Assembly (NCBI GenBank): GCA_003550325.1
Contig: QKWP01000809.1
Span: forward strand, 14,222 to 78,221
Source of the DNA: Gigaspora rosea
Lineage: Eukaryota; Glomeromycota; Glomeromycetes; Diversisporales; Gigasporaceae
Reading direction: 5' to 3'
Length of the DNA stretch: 64,000 bases
Position numbers and translations under genes: made by a program. Positions 12,805 to 25,015 of this stretch are shown here, one piece after another; positions within the stretch are counted from its first letter, which is position 1; each line of letters opens with the position of its first letter. The notes under the pieces are model-generated. The model saw nothing but the letters and a program-made list of their open reading frames with translations. It did no database searches and had not been told where the DNA came from.

Positions 12805-14585
12805 AATTTTTTTTTAGTACGTACGTACTAATCTTGGTCGTAAAATAAGCGACAATATGTACTATCTATGGTATAAACTGCTCTACGCATTGTGAAAACT
12901 GCTCTACTTCTCAAGCGACTGCTAACATACCGCAAATCGCTTTCTATCGTGCTGTATCCTGCTGTATTGTGTGAAAGTTAATAACGACAAAAGAGAAAAA
13001 ATGTTGATCATTTTTTATATACTGTATCTGATGTACACGTGATCATACCCCTGCAGTCTGCTTCCATGAAAGATCGTTGCAAATGCACCAATCAGATGAT
13101 CTACACTAATTAAAACAATTGAAATTTTAATTTTTTAAAAAAAATCTAGAGGACAATTTTATGGGTACGTGCATAATGAAAGTACAAATATCGATACATC
13201 TTGTTAGAGTTTAATAAATTTATTTAAAAAAAATTTAAAAAGAAAGTAAGTGTCGTCGTATTTCAGCCGCCAGGCACCCCCAGGCGTCCTACCCCGGCGA
13301 GGATTTAGGAATGCGTGAACGACCGAACTCGTACCAAAGGCCACCAAATGGTAAACCCCAGCACAGCCCGTTAATCTATACTAGGACACTTACGCAAAAT
13401 TTTTTTCATTAACTCCCTAAAACCATTATTTGTGTGTCACCATCATACTGTATATTTGGGTATTGATAGACGTACCACCATGATACAAACCAAAGAAGGA
13501 AATTTTTATATGTAGATCCAAGATCAGGTGTAGGTCTGTTGTTAATTTAATAGCGATGCTTTGTTGGTGAAATTTTTTGGTTGGTAGAATTACTAGCCCT
13601 ATATACGTACTACACTAGTAAACTATGCAATTTAAAACTATATGCTAAAAATTCATTTATAGAGATCGGGATAGTGATTGGGATTGTTTTCACTTTTATA
13701 TATGTTTTGATAGTAAAGTATGACTTTTATGTTAGAGCTATTCGCTTTACTTCAACTATTTTAGGATAAATAAATACTTATTAATCATTTTTATAACAGT
13801 TGCATTTTTTTTTTAACGTTAATATTTAAATTTCAATTGATTCTATACAAAAATTCTCTTTCATATTGCTGTATTGTGAACTATACAAAGAGAGATAGAT
13901 ATTCTCGTTGTAAATAAAAAAAAATTAATACAAAACGCAAAATTTTTTAAAATGGCCTACTGTTATAAACCTGCTTAAGAATCGATTTATGCTAAAATTC
14001 TCGAAAAAAAAGTAAAGCGATTCACTCTGGACATTAAAACCATAAAAGTCATTCTTTACTATATATCAAAATATGTAAAAACGTGATAAATAATCCCTAT
14101 CACTATCCTGATCATTAAAATTACTCAATAATGTATTTTTACGTACATTCGTACGTATGTCTGCATATAGTTTTGATTTGCATAGTCAACTGTGATAAAT
14201 CGTTACCAAAAATTTTTTAATACCACGTGATTAAATGAGATGGTAGTTTATTTGAGTACTTCGTTTAATAAATACAAAATCAAATTGAATTTAAAATGAA
14301 AAAATGATAATTATACTTACTAATTAAATGAATAATTTAATACGCCAATTGGTAATTGATAGTTATACATAGTATTAAATGGTTAGTCGGAATAATGATA
14401 GCGGACAAACAGGCGGAATTACAATCACTATTTAGTTATATGAGCTTGCAAAAATTTTGTAATTTTGCAGATTATAAAAAAGAGATCACTTTAGGAGTAT
14501 TAAATTATTTTGGTATTCTCAAACATCACACTCTATAAAACTCATGTTCAAAGATTTACTATAAAAAATTCACTATAGTATATCG
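12805..14585. other. Upstream and intergenic DNA without recognised genes
   Basis: The stretch just beyond the pseudogene start may be its old promoter, but no element stands out. The open frames at 13581-13769 and 14356-14538 are short and AT-rich and have no recognisable domain. The first would encode one hydrophobic segment; I treat both as chance. A separate GC-rich patch at 13255-13385 is listed below. Confidence 0.5.
13255..13385 (-). repeat. GC-rich island, possible pol III-derived (SINE-like) sequence
   Basis: This 130-bp patch is far richer in G+C than its surroundings. On the minus strand it contains GAGTTCGGTCG, weakly like a B box, about 45 bases after GGGCTGTGCTGGGG, a poor A box. 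It also has GACGCCTGGGGGTGCC and ends close to T-runs that could act as pol III terminators. There is no tRNA cloverleaf and no ORF. SINE or decayed RNA gene is a guess. Confidence 0.3.
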
Positions 14586-14589
14586 GGAT

Positions 14590-14682
14590 GATTGGTTCAC
14601 ATCAAAATATTATAACTATAATATATTGTTAAACTTCAATAGTTAATATTGACATTATTGTGATTCCTATGTGAACCAGTGA
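14590..14682. mobile_element. Tiny inverted-repeat element (about 93 bp)
   Basis: GATTGGTTCACAT at the left faces ATGTGAACCAGTGATT at the right, with an AT-rich middle that partly pairs with itself. It is probably a very short MITE. No target duplication was resolved. Confidence 0.45.
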
Positions 14683-15728
14683 TTATAGAAATTGTGTTAC
14701 CCTCGAAACAGTCACGTAATAATTTGATTGGTCAGAAAATATAAACAAGGTCAGTTGATACGTAATAGTATCTTGATAACCAACCCGTTTTAACCCAATA
14801 TAAAAACTTTATTACTAACCCAAAATTAATCATAACGGTCCTACTGTTTGAATTAGCGAAGCAAATGTAGTAAGGCTAAGTTTTTGTCTAGTGTTTTTGT
14901 TTTTTGTTTGAAGTTTTTATTTTCTAGATCAGTGGATCTTTTTTTTTTCTAATCATAACTATTCAATTCAACCTTGTCATGAAATACTGATCTTGAGCGA
15001 TATGCATTTTTCCTTACTACTTGGTATTATAGTTTGTTAATATTTGTATTTGAGCAACGTACAGAATAAACTACAATAGCATTATTAACGGATTTTTTTT
15101 ATTTAAATTTTAGTAATTGATATCCATTACTATATTTTCTTAATTAAGCAATATGTTAAAGAATGAATAATATATTGCCATTGTTATTATTAGTGTAAAT
15201 AAATACTCTGCAGTAGAATCGTTAAATACAATATATGAGAGATATCATAAGTGAATTATTATTGAAAGGTAAAACTCTAATGTGATTCAAGTTTTTGAGA
15301 TTTAATTAATTATTTTATTTTATTTTCTTATTTTTATTTATTTATTTATTAAGGAAGTTATAATATTGAGTCTATTTATTGTTTGTTGATTTGTAGTTTT
15401 TTTTTTTATGACATAATTTAAAAATATTAATAAATTTTATTTTTTTTTGAAATCTTAATATTGATAAAAATAAGGAATATTAAATTATTTAATTTGAAAT
15501 TTTAATATCATTTTACTGAGGTGATGGAATTCTCTAAAAATTATTTTAAAGTGTAATAATTAATTTAGTTTTGTTTATTTTTTTATTTAAAATATTATTA
15601 AAAATATTACCTCTTTTAAACTAGTTACATATAATACTATATGTTCTACTAGCTTTTTAAATGCATTACCATCATCTTTGAACAAACCATTGCTTCCACA
15701 TATTCTCTAAAAAGTATGTTTTATTTAA
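14683..15728. other. AT-rich non-coding DNA
   Basis: Homopolymer runs and dense stops in all frames. Nothing I can name. Confidence 0.5.
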
Positions 15729-16430
15729 TTATTTGACCGTTTTATACCATGGAATCGATGCTTTAACTGCACACCAAGTTGATTTGATCATGTTCATATG
15801 AACACCTGTTTCAGGATCTTTAAAGTGTTTTGAATAGTTGACTCTTTCAAGTTTCCTTCATGTTTTTGAACTCTTCAGTCTGGTAGTTAGTCCAAAAATT
15901 ACTATAAATAGTGGTTCCTTTTTCCTATATTCATCTAAAATTTTTAGTAACATTTCTTGTTTGTGATCAGGAGCTATAACATAAGCATATTGTTTGAGTC
16001 TCTTTTAACTCCTCCAAAAAACTCACTGGCCTTTTTTCTTTATCCCTATTATATTTATGCTTACCAAATCTGCTTTCATAAATCTCCATAATTTTACCTT
16101 CACTACCAATCTTATCACTTGGATTTATTAGTATTATGCAGCAAATATTGTGACAAAAATTATACCAATCAACCATTGATTTTATAAAGACACCAGATTC
16201 ACATGCAGCAAATTTTTGAAATAATTTATAGGACCAACAAAATATAATTTTAGCAATTGTGCAAGATAATCTTGAATTTTCTAACCAAGTTCAAGAAGTG
16301 TTCAAGTTCTTATAGTTTGCCTATAACTACAAGCAGTTTTTGAAGTACAGACCCATTTTTGATTATTATTACGGGAACAGTTTTTTGCTTTATGCATAGG
16401 GCTTTCACATTTTTTTTACATAAAAGTAAT
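15729..16430 (-). pseudogene. Merlin/IS1595-type DDE transposase remnant
   Basis: Minus-strand frames give an N-terminal zinc ribbon (CKKCESPMHKAKNC, then WVCTSKTACSYRQTIRT). They continue with SMVDWYNFCHNICCIIL and IMEIYESRFGKHKYNRD. After one frameshift comes GTTIYSNFWTNYQTEEF, and after another FKDPETGVHMNMIKSTW followed by VKASIPWYK. The family pattern is DES.FGKRKY, TIYSD.W and NTIESTW. Here all three catalytic positions are altered: Asp to Tyr, Asp to Asn and Glu to Lys. The protein is therefore dead twice over, by frameshifts and by active-site loss. Its terminal repeats were not found. Confidence 0.85.
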
Positions 16431-17611
16431 TGAAGTAAAATGCCAAGCTCTTCAAAAAATTCAATAGCAAAATAAATGTATAGGTTTTTACTAATATGGA
16501 TAAAGGCAAAATTATTTCATAATTTGTAACTTTCTTTATTTTTTTTGTTTGTTTTTTTTTATTATTAATATATAAGATGTATCAAAAAAGAGAAGACAAC
16601 TTTATTTAATGTATTTAATTTTTTTAATTTGAACAAGTTTAACAAGATTTAATATAAGTCAAAAAACTAATGCTAATGTGAAGTCAATAAAATACTTCTT
16701 TTATAGCTTTTTCGATACTATTAGCAAAAAAACTAAAATTATTATTTAATTTATTTTTCAATAGATATTTGGATGTGCATAAAATGGGAGTATATTTTTT
16801 TGATTTTTATTATTACAAATTAGCATATGTGTTCAATTTAACTCAAATTTATCTTTTTTTAATATTATGAATTTGGCATACATGTCTTTAGAAACAAAAT
16901 ATTTTAATCTTTGATTTTCGCTTTTCTAACATTATGAATTTGGCTGCATATCCTTAGGATTAAATTAATTCAACCTTTAATCCATCTTTTTTATCATTAT
17001 GAATTTGTTATACATATCCTTTAGTTTAATTAATTTAAATGAAATTTAACCATAGAAATATATTTTTCCCTTTATTTTCTAATTTTATTTGACGATACCG
17101 CATAGTCAAAATTTCTTAGTGCTATTTTGTAATTTGCAATTTTTTTAATACAATGTTATTATTTATTGCACTTCTTTTTTTTTAATAAAATTGATTCACA
17201 GGATCATCCCATGATTGGTCATGTTAAATTTTTGAAAACAATGAAAAATTTTATATATTTACTACAGTATCACAAATAATAAATATTATATATATACATT
17301 TAATGATATATTTATAGACAAATAAATAAATTATTATTAAATTTATTTTATTAAATATTATGTGCATTTATAAATACATGTCTAATTTGCAAAGCTAAAA
17401 TTTAAATAATTTGCAAAAGAAATTACTATATCTTACCATAATTGTTAATCAAAAATTTATATATTATGTGCATTAGTCTTTGTTATATTAATATTGCTAT
17501 TTGCAAATTCAAATCAAATCAATTTAGACATATTTGAATTTGATTTGATTTGAAATTTTTTAAAATTTTATATATAAATTTTTAAAGTGTTAATATATAT
17601 GTACCTGAATG
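16431..17611. other. AT-rich non-coding DNA with a weak tandem repeat
   Basis: Three degenerate units of about 75 bp lie at 16855-17050, each with ATTATGAATTTGG.. then CATATCCTTTAG-like words. A palindromic AAATCAAATCAA/TTGATTTGATTTG block lies at 17508-17553. No gene is seen. Confidence 0.5.
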
Positions 17612-17863
17612 CAGTGTTGTCACTTGGACATGTCCATACTATGTTTTATGTTCAACATCCAAGATTGTTCAAAATTGTCCAAGTCTATGTCCCATGTTTA
17701 ACTAATTAATAAAGTAATTTAAAAAAATGTATAATTATATATTTTTTTAGGTGCTGAACTTATTGGTGAAAAAATTAAAATAGATTATCTTAATAAAATT
17801 TTAAGTAATTTTAATTTGAAAAAATGTCCAAAAAGTCCAAAAAACGTCCAAGTGACAACACTG
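17612..17863. mobile_element. 252-bp hAT-type MITE
   Basis: The ends are CAGTGTTGTCACTTGGAC and its exact reverse complement, GTCCAAGTGACAACACTG. The flanks CCTGAATG and CCCGAAAG match at 6 of 8 positions, fitting an old 8-bp target duplication. A CAGTG end and 8-bp duplication are hAT traits. The interior repeats GTCCA/TGGAC words and encodes nothing. A diverged left end of the same family appears at 56632. Confidence 0.8.
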
Positions 17864-18145
17864 CCCGAAAGTACATATACCTACATTATGTGATCTTAGA
17901 TCGCTACTAAAAATCAAGAACAGGCATGATGTTATATAATTAAAAAAATTCAAAACAAATGTTTATTTTGACAAAAATCGCTTATTTGCAGGAAATTTGA
18001 TACTAAACCACCTTCTGTGCATTAATAAAAGATTTCCTTGAGCGATTTAACTATATAATAGCCTAAACCTGAACTCTAACATAATTCTCACTCTAATCCT
18101 AACCCTATCATAAACAATATCGGCATTACTATTTTTGTATATTAT
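17864..18145. other. Short non-coding spacer
   Basis: Between two inverted-repeat elements; ACCCTAAC-like words near 18060-18105, no gene. Confidence 0.5.
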
Positions 18146-18785
18146 CCCTTAGATTGTAGTAGAACACAGGCAAATTTGCCTGCGTTTTTGCACTTTTTTA
18201 GCTCTGATTTACTTTTTTAAAATACTAAAATAATTAAATAAAACTTTGTACAATTATATTTGAAAATAAGGATTACTTTTTTGCAAAATTAGTTTTTATA
18301 TTATAAGAAAATAAATTATAGTTACATATAAGCTGAAAATAGATAATTTTAAGAAAAATTTTTTTTAAAAAATTTTATTACAATTTTTCTGCGACCTTAT
18401 TTAGTTTTAGTTTTAGAACTATAGTTCTTAAGACAATATTGTAGTTTATATAAAGGATGACAACTTTCATTATTGCAACTTTAATGATTTACTTGTAAAA
18501 ATTAAGACTTGTATTAGAAGTAAAGATTTTTTTATAGACAGGAACATATAAAATTTGAAAAAATCTAAAGAAAAATTTTAATAGTAAAATGCCAATACAA
18601 GAACTTTAAATATTTATTATATTAAAGTTTTCTAATGATTTTAAAAAAATTTTATAACAAAGTTACTAAAACAAAACTTAAAGAATATTTTTTACTTAGA
18701 AAAGATATGGCTAAAATCAATATTTAAAATTTTATTAAAAATTTTAAAATACGCAGGCAAATTTGCCTGTGTTACAATCTAAGGG
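18146..18785. mobile_element. 640-bp non-autonomous element with piggyBac-like ends
   Basis: The left end reads CCCTTAGATTGTA..ACACAGG, then completes the palindrome CAGGCAAATTTGCCTG. The right end is its inverse, ending CAATCTAAGGG. The interior is AT-rich and non-coding. The CCCTTA start and subterminal GGCAAATTTGCC palindrome are shared with the element at 59413-60731, which carries piggyBac transposase fragments. That link is the basis for the class. Flanks are AT-rich and do not give a clear TTAA duplication. Confidence 0.7.
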
Positions 18786-18862
18786 ATACTATATGATCAA
18801 AATAATGGGTACAAAAAATTTTATGTACCCATAAGTATATTTATATTAATTTATTTTAAAAT

Positions 18863-19799
18863 GGGTACTGCTATTTACTATGGTTTTTGCCATTTGCACC
18901 ATGGATTTTGTATAATATTAGATCATCAATCAACTTTTTCTATTTGCACTATGGTAATATATGTTGCACCAATAAATTTCATCTTTTTTTGTAAATTAAT
19001 ACTATGTAAACAAGATTTTTGCAAATTTTGTAAACCTTGAACTTTTTAATGTTGCATCAATAAAACCTTACCTATTTTGTTGATTAACAGTTACTCACAC
19101 TATTAATGTCATATAATATTACACAAATCTTATTTTGGTAACCTACTCTAGTAGGTCTTTTAACCTAATTCTATATTGCAGACCAACCCTAACTCTAATT
19201 TCATAATGTGGGCCAACACTTACTCTAATTTTTTAAGGCCTTAACATAATGCGGGCCAGAGTTTTGCAATTTTGTGTAACCTTGGTCTATTTTCATATTT
19301 CACCAATTAAAACTCACTTTTTTTGTAGATTAACAGTTATTTATACTATTATTACACAAGTCTTATTTTGGTAACCTAATCTAGTAGGCCTACTAACCTA
19401 ATTTTATAATGCATGCCAATTCTAATCCTAATTTTATAATGCAAGCCAACTCTTACCCTAATTTTTTAAGGCCTTAACATAATGCAGGCCATAGTTTCAC
19501 AATTTTATATAACCTTGGACTATTTTTATATTGCACCAATAAAAACTTGTTTTTTTTGTAAATTAACAACATATAGGAGTGCAGAATAAGATTTTTGCAA
19601 TTTTTATTTAACCTCAGACCATTTTAATACTGTACCAATAAAAAACTCACCTTTTTTTTGTATATTAACAACATATAGGATTGCAAATAAGATTTTTCAA
19701 ATATTTGTATAATTATACTATAATGAAATAGAGATGATCTAATATTACACAAAATTCATGGTGCAAATAGCAAAAACCATGATGTAAATAGCAGTGTCC
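18863..19799. mobile_element. Inverted-repeat element carrying internal 235-bp tandem repeats
   Basis: The terminal arms are about 65 bp. TACTGCTATTTACTATGG then TTTTTGCCATTTGCACCATG on the left face the inverse of GTAAATAGCAGTG on the right. Flanks TTTTAAAA and TTTTAAAT could be an 8-bp duplication. Inside, a unit of about 235 bp is repeated two and a half times (19075-19670). It is marked by TTTTAAGGCCTTAACATAATG (with neighbours) and by CAATAAAAACT.. GTAGATTAACA. No ORF. Confidence 0.7.
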
Positions 19800-19924
19800 T
19801 TTTAAATATTTTAAATTTTTCAAATCAAATTAAATATTTATAAATTAAATTTGATTTGAAAATTTTGTATATGAATTTGATTTAAGATCAAATATTTGAT
19901 CAAATTAAAACAAATCAACTCAAA

Positions 19925-20105
19925 TTACAAAAATCTAATTATTGTTATATTACTAATATTGATTTATCTTCAATTATCTTATTTATATACAACCTATATG
20001 CTATCTATATAAAATAGTCATTTGGTGAATTATGGTAGAATAACAAGTACTTTCTGAAAAACTGGTTTTTTATTATGTACCTGGTATGTACTCATTATTC
20101 ATTGA
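19925..20105 (-). repeat. Diverged copy of the repeat at 26565-26750
   Basis: Reverse-complemented, this segment aligns over about 180 bp with 26565-26750. Shared words include AATGAATAATGAGTACATAC then CAGGTACATAAT, GTTATTCTACCATA and ATCAATATNAGTAATATAA. Most differences are C-to-T or G-to-A in this copy (for example AAAAAACC for GGGAAACC). Confidence 0.75.
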
Positions 20106-20209
20106 TTTTCTTTTTAAACCTTTGTACCCTGTCTGATTTTTATTAGTAAATTATATAAAAGCTATATAATTTTATATACTAACAGAAATGATTAAACCAA
20201 GCTGGCTAC

Positions 20210-20544
20210 TTGAATTGGTGCCCAACTTTGGCTATTGCACTGAAATGGTTTGCTCATACTCAAGCAACAGTCTTCCATATCAAAAGAAGTATAGCACCAT
20301 CTGGCTTCAGAGACCGAACCACAAAATCCATTTCATCTAAAAACTTCTTCTCTAAGCTTCTTATAATGAAGAATAAAAAAGGCGGAGAGACTAAAGAGGG
20401 ACAATACCTACAACTAACCAGAAAACCAACCAAAAATACAACCAAACAAAAAAATAAAAATAAAGAAAAACCAAAGAAAAAACAAAGAAAAGATAAGAAA
20501 TTTTTCATGTGCCCTCCAGATCCAACTACATCATACATTGTTTA
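20210..20544 (+). other. Open frame of unknown origin, 3' end inside a MITE
   Basis: An open frame (20210-20695) starts with a Trp/His-containing segment, continues into a Lys/Thr/Gln-rich low-complexity stretch (about residues 60-100), and then runs into the inverted repeat that begins at 20545. It lacks a visible start context, its C-terminus is transposon sequence, and I recognise no domain. It may be a decayed gene fragment; I do not call a product. The opposite strand is also open but purely hydrophobic low-complexity. Confidence 0.25.
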
Positions 20545-20857
20545 CCGTATATTCCCAAAAATAAGCAACCTTTTTTGGCCAAAAAATTACACGAAAAAAC
20601 AAGGGGTTGCTTATTTTCGAAATATTGAGTTTTTTGAAAAAATTAAAAACATACTAATAAAAAGTTGTCCAAATGATACCAAATTTTTACTATAGGTGTA
20701 TTTTTATGTGCTGAACAACTTTACTAATTTGACCTTTTGAAGTTTGCTTAGCAAAAAAAGTTTTATATGTAGCAACTGCTAACGCGTTTTTTGAGATTTT
20801 TGAAAAAAACAGAAGGTTGCTTATTTTAGGGGGTTGCTTATTTTTGGGAATATACGG
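20545..20857. mobile_element. 313-bp Tc1/mariner-pogo type MITE, TA target
   Basis: Perfect inverted ends: CCGTATATTCCCAAAAATAA then GCAACC, matched inversely on the right, and flanked by TA on each side (20543-20544, 20858-20859). A CCGTA start and TA duplication are also seen in the pogo-type transposon at 52553. The interior holds inverted GGGGTTGCTTATTTT words and no gene of its own. Confidence 0.85.
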
Positions 20858-22919
20858 TATTTGTATATAGCAACCAAATTTATTCATGATAGTACTGGTC
20901 CTAATTCGGATCGTCCCAATTCAGAAGGAGTAAACACTGCCAATCTTTTGGAGGGGGTAAGCTAGGATTCTCACTTTTTGCAAAAATTTCAAAAAAATCC
21001 AAAGGGAAGTAAGACGATATTCAAAAAAATTTTAAAGGAGAGAGTATAGTTAGAAAAACTCAATTTTTTGTTGTTCACCATTGTTTTTCCACAGGAAACT
21101 CGTTGACGGAAGAAAACTTTAATTTCCACCAAAATTTCTCGTACAAGAGCTCCACCTTTTGCCAGTTATCTTGTAAAAGTACGCTTTTGGCTTGCATGTC
21201 AAATATATAAAGGAGCCCCTAGAAAGTTAGTTGACCTTTATAAAAACCATTTTTCTGTGTTATTCTACTATACATTATATAGGAAACAAACAAAAAACTT
21301 TTTGGTTTTCTTCCGTTGGTAATTTGGTTCAAGTGATCGTCAGAAAGAGTATTCATTAAACATGATTATTCATTAATTCAACCTGTATTATATTAATAAA
21401 ATCTTATAAATTCTTATAATTTACAAGATTTCACTAATTTATTTTAACTTAATATGCTAAGTAAACTTATTTAGACCTAAAAATATATTAAAAGTAGAGG
21501 TCTATTTTAAAATTATATATAAACTTAATATTATATTTAAGTTTATAAAAATTATAACTGATAATAAATAAATTAATTATATTTTAAACCGAGTTCGTAA
21601 AGCAGGTTTTTTTAATTTAAATAATAGTAAAATCATTAAAATTAATTAAAAACTCAGTAAGATATAAAATTTTAAAAATTGAGTATTAAAATTTAGTAAT
21701 AAAACTAGCGGTGAAGTTACTGGTATGTTAAGGACCAATTAGATCAAAGGATAATGTGTAATATGAAAAATGCAAAAACTTAGATTTTTTTGAATAATCA
21801 CTTATAACTTAAAATTTTGTTTATAAACTACTTTTTTTATACAAAAAAAAATTACTTGCAAATTTTACTATATACTAACTTTTATCCAAACCCTATACAT
21901 GGCTCTAACCCCAACCCTAATGATAGTAAGTTTTGATACTTTGATTTTGTTTTGATCATAACATTACACAATCTAATTGGTAGTTATCATGCTCTAGTAA
22001 TTGTCACTGCTAATAAAAACACATTTTTTCATAAAACTAACTTATAAATTTATGTAAATGACCAATTAGCATTAGCAATTATGTATAACCTCAAAAATTT
22101 TGTCCAACCCTGAAAACTTTTATATACAAGTATATTTTTAAAATATAATAATAGTTCAAAATTTTATTTTTTTTTATAGAGTGAGCTCATTGTTCATGAA
22201 TATTATTATTATTTAGAGAATAGAAATTTGTCGCACCTGTGACATGTCACGCCCTGATTCTAACCAATCAAATCACACGATTTTGTTGATAAAAAATTTT
22301 ATTTTTAAAAAATTAAAAATTTTACTAGTAAAATATAAAAATAAATAAGCAATATCAAAGCATATAAGGCCATACAAAATAAATTTCTTGGTTTACATAA
22401 TCCGGCTGTGTCCAAAAATTGAAAACTATAAATTTTTTTAATTAACATACTAGAAAAACTCGTTATAATTGTAAAATGCAAAATTTCTAAATTTGTATTT
22501 TTTACCCCTATTTGCCCTTATTTGATGGCTGTTTATAGTAAAAAAATGGCCAAAAAAGGTTACTTATCATATCACAAAATTGATTGCATTTTATATAGAC
22601 TCATGCTCTTGCTCTAGTAGGAGCTCTGGTAAGAGATCTGGTAGGAGCTCTGGTAGAGCTTAGCTAGGCTCAAGAATAAATCAAAGTAGTTAATGAGACT
22701 CAGTGAATTTATGTAGTTTGTAATGATTTTTTACCAAAAATTATTGGATTAACGTGATGAAGTTTGCTTATTTTTTGATATTTTTAATTTTTTACTTTTG
22801 GATTTTTACCATCAAGATGAATTGATAATTGCTAGAATTAAAAACCTGCGATATTTTGAGTTTCGCTAAACCAATCATTTAGTGCTAAATTTGATCTATT
22901 GATGAGATCAATTTTCCAC
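20858..22919. other. Non-coding DNA
   Basis: About 2 kb without a recognisable gene. Noted only: palindrome GTGACATGTCAC near 22240, and a short GAGCTCTGGTA repeat with (C/G)TCTAGTAG words at 22610-22670. The segment 20940-21350 is slightly richer in G+C but has no ORF. Confidence 0.5.
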
Positions 22920-22929
22920 TATTTTTATT

Positions 22930-22933
<4 letters not shown>
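22920..22933. repeat. Left copy of LINE target-site duplication
   Basis: TATTTTTATTGCTC here matches TATTTTTATCGCTC at 24637-24650 in 13 of 14 positions, bracketing the LINE insertion. Confidence 0.8.
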
Positions 22934-22960
<27 letters not shown>

Positions 22961-23151
22961 NNNNNNNNNNNNNNNNNNNNNNNNNNNNNNNNNNNNNNNN
23001 NNNNNNNNNNNNNNNNNNNNNNNNNNNNNNNNNNNNNNNNNNNNNNNNNNNNNNNNNNNNNNNNNNNNNNNNNNNNNNNNNNNNNNNNNNNNNNNNNNNN
23101 NNNNNNNNNNNNNNNNNNNNNNNNNNNNNNNNNNNNNNNNNNNNNNNNNNN
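22961..23151. other. Assembly gap (191 N)
   Basis: Directly follows a 28-base T-run, the LINE poly(A) tail on the other strand, so the gap was probably caused by the homopolymer. Open frames spanning it are artefacts. Confidence 0.99.
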
Positions 23152-23226
23152 AAAACTCAGACATATATCTAAGTAATCCTAAATACTTATCTGCGGCCTA
23201 AACCTACCAGAGTGGCCAAGGCTCAC

Positions 23227-24625
23227 CTAGATTTGTGTATATGTAAAAATATCAGATGAAGGTGTAGAAAATTTGTTCCATTTATACAACCAAGTTTCAA
23301 TTTTTTGTAGTGAAATGTCAGAAATGTGATTATGACTATCTTGTATATTTTTTGAAAGATTGGGTATAGAAAATGTATTAGAGAGAGAAGGTGAAGCTTG
23401 AGAGTATATTGCTTGATTTTGAGATCTAGAAATACAGTATGGAATCCAAATACTTGTATAAATTTGCTGATTGATATGAAGTAAAAGTGAAACAGTAAGG
23501 GAGCAGGCAGATTTAGAAGATGTAAATTCGTATAGAATAGAGATAATATCCAAAGGTATCAAGCCAGATAAGGTAGAAAACAAAGAGGGTTGGTTGAAAA
23601 GTTGATGAATTTGAAAGCTATTCAAGTTTATAATTTGGGTATATAGATTCTCAGCAGCTAAATTAGAGATTTCAAGTTTGTTAGGACTTAGTATATGAGC
23701 TAAAGAGTCTTTTATAAGTTTAAATAAAGGTTCAGAGGTAGGACAGATAATCCAGTGTAAGGGTTCACTTGTTTGTTGGCAGAGGTGACAGGTATTAGGG
23801 TAGGATGGATTTCTTCGATGAAGATATGTGGAGCAGGGAGATCATCTAAAAGTATTTTATTTCTAAAAGATTTGAGTGTTGAAGAGTAAAAACTATGTGA
23901 AAAGTTTGAAATTTTTGGTTATTATTAATATATAACCAGATAGCATTCCAGTTAATATATTGTGATATTTGTAGCCATTGTTGAAAACGATTTTGAGAGA
24001 CCAAAGAGCAAGTATATGTGCATGGCATATAGTTCTAACACAGCAACGGATAGGAAGTTCAATAGGAAAATTATCAATAGAGAGAGTAAAATTGTAATTG
24101 TAAATATTCTGTGAATCAAAAAGAAGATATGGAGCAGTTTGATGGCAGCGAGCTAGTTGATCAGCTTTGTTATTGAATTTATCATCTTGGTGTGCAGTAA
24201 CTTTATGAAAAGTAATATTAAGATTGTATGATCTAATAAAGTTTAGTAAAGTATTCCAAATAGGCCAATAAGTATATTAAAAGGTTTAGAGAGAGGCATA
24301 GTATGAATTAAGCTATTGTATTTGGATATTACAGATTGGGAATCGGTAAAGATTTGTACAGAACAGTTTCTAGGAGCAGTGCTAATAGCTGATAAATCTG
24401 CTACTAGCTCAGCTTTAAAAGAACATTGCCAAAATTTGATTTGTGATTAAAAAGTATATAAAATGTTCTGGTTATGTAATTGTATCCAGCCAATACCCAT
24501 AGAGCACTGAGAGTTGCCTAGATCAATAACAGAACCATTAGTATAAAATGTTAATTCTGTTAAATGACTATTGTAATGGCAAATAGATTGCAAAGTATCA
24601 AGTGCAGGGCTAGAATGAAAGAAAG
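23227..24625 (-). pseudogene. LINE ORF2 C-terminus: RNase H and downstream domain
   Basis: The minus strand reads FYTNGSVIDLGNSQCSMGIG, then SFKAELVADLSAI, SVQIFTDSQSVISKYN and ITFHKVTAHQDDKFNNKADQ. These are the four RNase H blocks. The first catalytic Asp of the usual YTDGS is Asn here. Past it, several short frames (23846-24028; 23227-23625, 132 residues) continue the C-terminal region. That region in related fungal LINEs ends with a zinc-binding segment; the Cys pattern is only partly visible. In-frame stops and shifts (for example after ILYTF) show the copy is inactive. Confidence 0.8.
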
Positions 24626-24650
24626 AAGGTATTTGTTATTTTTATCGCTC

Positions 24651-25015
24651 TTAAAAAGGTTACATTATATATGTGAAACATAAATTTACTAATTTAGGAT
24701 TAGTATTGTATAAAAAAATACAATAATCCTTCTTATTACATAATTAGTTTGTCATAATAGACTTCTAAAAATTACATAACGTTATCCATCAATCACTTCA
24801 ATTCTTATTACCCTGGTACTTTTATTCCCTAGAAATTATATTTATGTGCAGCCAGTTATGCCCCGACAGTAAGTATTTTATTTCTATCCAAATTTAAGCT
24901 GGTTCTTTTCAATTCAATAATTTATTCTTTATATGCATAAAAAAAGAGAACCTTTAGGATTTTTAACACAATTAACTATTAACATAGGTATGTATATATG
25001 TAAGTTCATCTTTTT
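24651..25015. other. Non-coding spacer
   Basis: Nothing recognised between the LINE duplication and the fold-back element. Confidence 0.5.

Larger units (their letters stand above)
22934..24636 (-). mobile_element. 5'-truncated non-LTR (LINE) retrotransposon insertion
   Basis: The insertion is bounded by a 14-bp duplication. On the minus strand it ends in a poly(A) tail (poly-T at 22934-22960, running into a gap). Truncation at the 5' end (24636) removes the reverse transcriptase and leaves the RNase H and C-terminal parts. Poly(A), variable 5' end and a long target duplication are the hallmarks of target-primed reverse transcription. Confidence 0.85.

Noticed and set aside
13581-13769. 62-aa frame with one membrane-like segment
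   Set aside because: AT-rich DNA often gives hydrophobic frames; no support from context.
22899-23201. Open frames across runs of N
   Set aside because: Formed by unknown bases; the same holds for the frames over 35603-36036 and 61112-61829.
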